Shown piece by piece: positions 61,331-64,000 of a stretch of 64,000 nt of DNA. The DNA is from Paenibacillaceae bacterium GAS479 (lineage in GTDB: Bacteria; Bacillota; Bacilli; Paenibacillales; Paenibacillaceae), in NCBI GenBank assembly GCA_900105225.1, contig LT629764.1, positions 4,484,501 through 4,548,500 of the forward strand, given 5' to 3'. The notes under the pieces are model-generated. The model made no database searches and was not told the DNA's origin. It worked only from the letters and a program-made list of their open reading frames with translations. Position numbers and translations under genes: made by a program. Numbering within the stretch: the first letter of the stretch is position 1; each line of letters begins with the position of its first letter.

Positions 61331-62291
61331 AGGGTTGGCTGCTGCCTTCGTCACCGGTTGATTCCAATACTGGGGTGTACGATGCATCAATATAAGTGAC
61401 GGCAGAAACATCGGTAATGACCTGTGGATACATGCGACCCGGTTCAGGCTTAATAGCTTCTACTGAAATATATGCCTTGTCCCCACTAAAGCGGACACCG
61501 CTGATGCGAAGCCCGTATCCGGGGTTCGGCGCTTGAGCTGTCACGGTTACTTTGCGAACATGCTCGTCCTGATCCGCCGTATCGAGCGAAAGCCCTTGTA
61601 AAGGTGTTACGGAAGAAGAGGGCTTGTCTGGATTGCCATTTTGCTTGATTTTATCCATGAATTTCAATCCCCCATCTACCCAGGCTGCCGCGTCGCTGCG
61701 CGAGACAGCTTCTTTGGGTTTGAATTGTCCACTATCGTCGAGCTTGCTGATGTTGCTCGTCAGGAGCAGTTGCACGCTTCCCCGGTAAGGCTCAGCTATC
61801 TGCTTCTCGTCGGCGAGCACGATCCCGAGATTGTTGAAGCTGTAGTCGCCGGTTGTCAAAATCGCTTGCAGCAGTAGATGGGCGAATTGCTCGCGGCTGA
61901 TCGAAGCGGATGGCTTGACTTCATTGTCGAGGTCGAGTCCATTAATTGCGGCGATAAGAAAAGGTTTCGAATACCACGCCGTATCGCTCATGCTAGGGAA
62001 ATATTGACTTGCCTCGGGCTTTTGGATGAACTGGATGGCATCCAGTTTGAGGCCGAAAGCCTTCACTAGCAATGATACGGCTTGCGAGTAGGTCATGGCC
62101 GACTTGGGCTGGAACTCACCGGAGCCGGTTCCGGTGATCAGTCCTGCCTGCTCCAGGCTGCGGATGGACAGAGCATTGGAATCCTGATCCACATCTGAGA
62201 AGGCCCCTGCAACTTGCGGCGCCGCAGTCGCCAGCATGAGCGCCGCGAGGCTGCTTGCGAGCAATTTTTGTGCGGATAAGTTTTTGTGCAT
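61293..62291 (-). CDS. SLH-domain surface protein with PrcB-like C-terminal domain
   Basis: 332 aa. Signal peptide (about residues 1-29), then up to three SLH-type units (FSDVDQDSNALSIRSLEQAG, YFPSMSDTAWYSKPFLIAAI, SISREQFAHLL, VSRSDAAAWV) that bind secondary cell-wall polymer. The C terminus (NPGYGLRISGVRFSGDKAYI, then MYPQVITDVSAVTYI) resembles the PrcB protease-complex domain. Location: cell wall. It ends inside the 3' end of the radical SAM gene on the other strand. Confidence 0.85.
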   Translation of the reverse strand: MHKNLSAQKLLASSLAALMLATAAPQVAGAFSDVDQDSNALSIRSLEQAGLITGTGSGEFQPKSAMTYSQAVSLLVKAFGLKLDAIQFIQKPEASQYFPSMSDTAWYSKPFLIAAINGLDLDNEVKPSASISREQFAHLLLQAILTTGDYSFNNLGIVLADEKQIAEPYRGSVQLLLTSNISKLDDSGQFKPKEAVSRSDAAAWVDGGLKFMDKIKQNGNPDKPSSSVTPLQGLSLDTADQDEHVRKVTVTAQAPNPGYGLRISGVRFSGDKAYISVEAIKPEPGRMYPQVITDVSAVTYIDASYTPVLESTGDEGSSQPFKGGILPGKNAR

Positions 62292-62413
62292 CCTGCATGC
62301 ATCTCCTCTCTATACGGGAAGGCTCCTTGGATACTTCTATCCTAGTATGGCCGATATCGGAAAAACCTTCCTTATCTATAAAGACGCTGTGAAGTAAACG
62401 ATTGTTGCGGCCG

Positions 62414-62752
62414 TTAAGGCCGAATCGTAACCCGCGTTCCTAGCGGAACAAGCGCGGATAGCGCCAGAACATCATCATTATACATTCTAATGCAGCCATG
62501 AGAGACCGCTCTGCCGATCGATGACGGATCATTAGTACCATGAATACCGTAGTGAGGCTTGGAAAGGCCCATCCAGAGCACTCCGAAAGGCCCTCCGGGA
62601 TTTTCCTGTTTGTTGATGATTCTCAGTTCGCCTGTTGGCGTTTTGGTTAGTATTTTGCCGACGGCGATCGGGAACTGTCGGACGACTTGGTCTCCATCCA
62701 GCAAATATAGAGCACGATCGGATAAATCCACGATAATGCGATATTGGGGCAT
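62414..62752 (-). CDS. L,D-transpeptidase (YkuD domain)
   Basis: 112 aa single YkuD domain. [13 protein letters not shown] and [11 protein letters not shown] hold the catalytic His and Cys (Cys 87). Such enzymes form or edit 3-3 peptidoglycan crosslinks; small versions without signal peptide or LysM occur in spore-forming Firmicutes and may work at the spore coat or cortex. The frame begins at 62791, but ATG 62752 after AAGGGATG is preferred. Confidence 0.9.
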   Translation of the reverse strand: MPQYRIIVDLSDRALYLLDGDQVVRQFPIAVGKILTKTPTGELRIINKQENPGGPFGVLWMGLSKPHYGIHGTNDPSSIGRAVSHGCIRMYNDDVLALSALVPLGTRVTIRP

Positions 62753-62979
62753 GTGCGCTTCATCCCTTTTTAGCCAGCTTATGCCCGACAAGTGGGTGCC
62801 CGTATGGGTTTTTGTCCATTCGCCCAGTCCAGCAATTCTAGCTGTCTATGGAACACAAATAAACCGTCACTCCCGATATGGACTGCAGTCCTTGGAAGGG
62901 CGGTTTTGCTCGTGGGCATTAGGATGGGTACGAGAAGATATAGCCCTGTGAGGACATGAGTGGGCTGATGATGAAGCTT

Positions 62980-63222
62980 TTAAGCAAGCGTTTTTTGGGC
63001 GATCGTCGAATGGCTGGTTTGGCGGATAACGAGGCGACCCTCGAATTTACATTCCTCCACAAAATAATAGGTTCCAGCAATTTTGACCGTATTGCTATTG
63101 AACATTTCAATGGGATATCCGTCCTCGACGAGGCAGGAATCTTTGTAAACCGCAATGAGCCATCTTTCTTCATAGGCTTGTTTAAAGTGAGCTGGCTCAC
63201 TCAACAGTTTCAGCAGCAGCAT
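62980..63222 (-). CDS. Small conserved-looking hypothetical protein
   Basis: 80 aa beginning MLLLKLLSEPAHFKQAYEER, with NSNTVKIAGTYYFVEECKFE in the second half, a pattern of short beta strands. AGGGG lies 9 nt before ATG 63222; the frame opens at 63258. A perfect 17-bp palindrome lies 29 bp upstream, over the likely promoter. Overlapping frames on both strands look worse (basic, Ser-rich). Function unknown. Confidence 0.55.
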   Translation of the reverse strand: MLLLKLLSEPAHFKQAYEERWLIAVYKDSCLVEDGYPIEMFNSNTVKIAGTYYFVEECKFEGRLVIRQTSHSTIAQKTLA

Positions 63223-63250
63223 GACAGCAACCCCTAGACCAATTTCTACG

Positions 63251-63267
63251 TGATACAAATTGTATCA
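63251..63267. promoter_or_regulatory. Perfect 17-bp operator-like palindrome
   Basis: TGATACAAATTGTATCA is an exact 8+1+8 inverted repeat. On the minus strand it contains TACAAT, a plausible -10 for the gene at 62980-63222. It is the size of a MarR/GntR/PadR-type operator. Confidence 0.6.
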
Positions 63268-63409
63268 TAAATGACGTGTAGAATGGAAGAGGAAGAATGA
63301 TTCTGCTTATGCGAGATTCAGAGATGGGCAGCCATCCGAAGTGATGATAGTTCCGAAGGACAAGATTCACCAAGTTTGAGCTCCTGTTGAGGCATAACCA
63401 CGCGGATGT

Positions 63410-63553
63410 TTAGCCTGCCCTGTAAAAGGAAACAATCAGCTTGTCCAACTGTTGGCTAAGCTCCAAACTGTATCCAGATGAGCTTGCAGGAGTTTTGTTC
63501 AGAGCCTCGCGCAAAACTTCAATATTCTTCATAATTTCTTTCTTGTTCGACAA
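63410..63553 (-). CDS. Spo0E-like aspartyl-phosphate phosphatase
   Basis: 47 aa. The sequence MSNKKEIMKNIEVLREALNK ends in LELSQQLDKLIVSFYRAG, the SQxLDxLI signature of the Spo0E family, which dephosphorylates Spo0A~P and restrains sporulation. The start is TTG 63553 with AAAGGA about 11 nt before it; the internal ATG at 63532 would truncate the first helix. Such proteins are typically this short. The gap 63268-63409 holds nothing else I can support. Confidence 0.85.
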   Translation of the reverse strand: MSNKKEIMKNIEVLREALNKTPASSSGYSLELSQQLDKLIVSFYRAG

Positions 63554-63652
63554 TTTCACTCACATCCTTTGAGGGTTTGATGGAAAATCTTGTCGACATA
63601 TTTTAGTGTAAAAGAGATAAATTGGAATCATTTGTTGATTACTATTAAAGCG

Positions 63653-64000
63653 TTATTTTCCGTTTGAAACAGGTATTGAAACTCTTTTTTTGCTAAGTAC
63701 ATAATGAAGGCATACAAATAAAAGAACGGCGGAAAAAGCTCCGGCCGTGTCGATCATCACATCGTACAATCGCCCGTCGCGATTTTGGAAAAGCTGAAGA
63801 ACCTCCGTAGCTAAGGCGAACAGGAAGGATAGTGCGAGAGAAGGCAGCTTGCGTCCCAGCCAAAACATGAGAAGCAAGTCCAGCATGGCAAAACCTGCGA
63901 AATGTCCCAGCTTGACGAGTATCCATTGGCTATGAACATGCCGAATATCAGCCCATCGGAAAAACTCTCGGAAATCCGGCGATGGGTCGAAGGTGAAGGT
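63653..64000 (-). CDS. VanZ-like membrane protein, partial
   Basis: The frame is open to the window edge, so the N terminus is missing. The visible 115 residues (HSQWILVKLGHFAGFAMLDL, FALATEVLQLFQNRDGRLYD, VMIDTAGAFSAVLLFV) show the VanZ pattern of GHFxxFA, E...Q...R and D...N/D-G in four-helix membrane proteins. VanZ-like proteins are mostly of unknown function; VanZ itself gives low teicoplanin resistance. ATG 63886 is internal to conserved sequence and not the start. Confidence 0.8.
   Translation of the reverse strand, partial: TFTFDPSPDFREFFRWADIRHVHSQWILVKLGHFAGFAMLDLLLMFWLGRKLPSLALSFLFALATEVLQLFQNRDGRLYDVMIDTAGAFSAVLLFVCLHYVLSKKRVSIPVSNGK

Noticed and set aside
62919-63237. Alternative frames on both strands over 62919-63237
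   Set aside because: They compete with the better-composed minus-strand gene at 62980-63222 and have basic, low-quality sequence.

Overview
The window looks like a chromosomal segment of a Paenibacillus-type, endospore-forming Firmicute. The evidence is LL-diaminopimelate aminotransferase (dapL) beside a PyrR-regulated pyr operon, a Spo0E-like phosphatase, secreted proteins with copper-amine-oxidase-N and SLH domains, several AraC regulators, strong AGGAGG ribosome sites and moderately high GC. No phage, insertion sequence, CRISPR array or replication origin was seen.

Layout. 1-11250: end of an rluD-like gene, dapL, then a complete pyr operon (pyrR-pyrB-pyrC-carA-carB-pyrF-pyrE) behind a clear sigma-A promoter and a PyrR attenuator; pyrP, pyrK and pyrD are absent. 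11250-13400: 51-bp repeats and small membrane or hypothetical genes, one apparently frameshifted. 13500-23050: two paralogous copper-amine-oxidase-N/ankyrin secreted proteins bracket a glycerol-type module: an FGGY kinase, a divergent YhfZ-like regulator, an alkyl-DHAP-synthase-like FAD oxidase and a GlpD-like dehydrogenase. Both module promoters carry the same palindromic operator. 23050-26310: ABC-2 exporter behind a duplicated terminator module. 26310-34660: accessory region with an AraC/PhyH pair, an Imm11-like protein coupled to a second AraC gene, a ferritin-like protein, GNATs, and a TetR gene followed by a quinone-oxidoreductase-like gene. 34690-43140: secreted protein, two-component system and, divergently, two tandem M13 metallopeptidases with copper-amine-oxidase-N domains. 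43500-47800: P-loop kinase, glycosyltransferase, esterase, glutathione peroxidase with an OhrR-like operator, and a Gfo/Idh/MocA oxidoreductase. 47990-57840: a MacB/FtsX-type ABC operon with two ATPases, a lipoprotein adaptor, a large permease and a substrate-binding lipoprotein, followed by a duplicated and internally deleted second copy that keeps promoter, terminal ATPase domain, binding protein and terminator. 58240-64000: three tRNA genes, ung coupled to a spore-photoproduct-lyase-like radical SAM gene, an SLH protein, an L,D-transpeptidase, a Spo0E-like gene and a partial VanZ-like gene.

The most unusual parts are the duplicated FtsX operon, with an apparent ECF promoter conserved in both copies and a SpoVT/AbrB-like tail on one ATPase that survives as an almost unchanged orphan, and the YhfZ-controlled kinase/AGPS/GlpD module. 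All function calls rest on motif reading; no database search was run.
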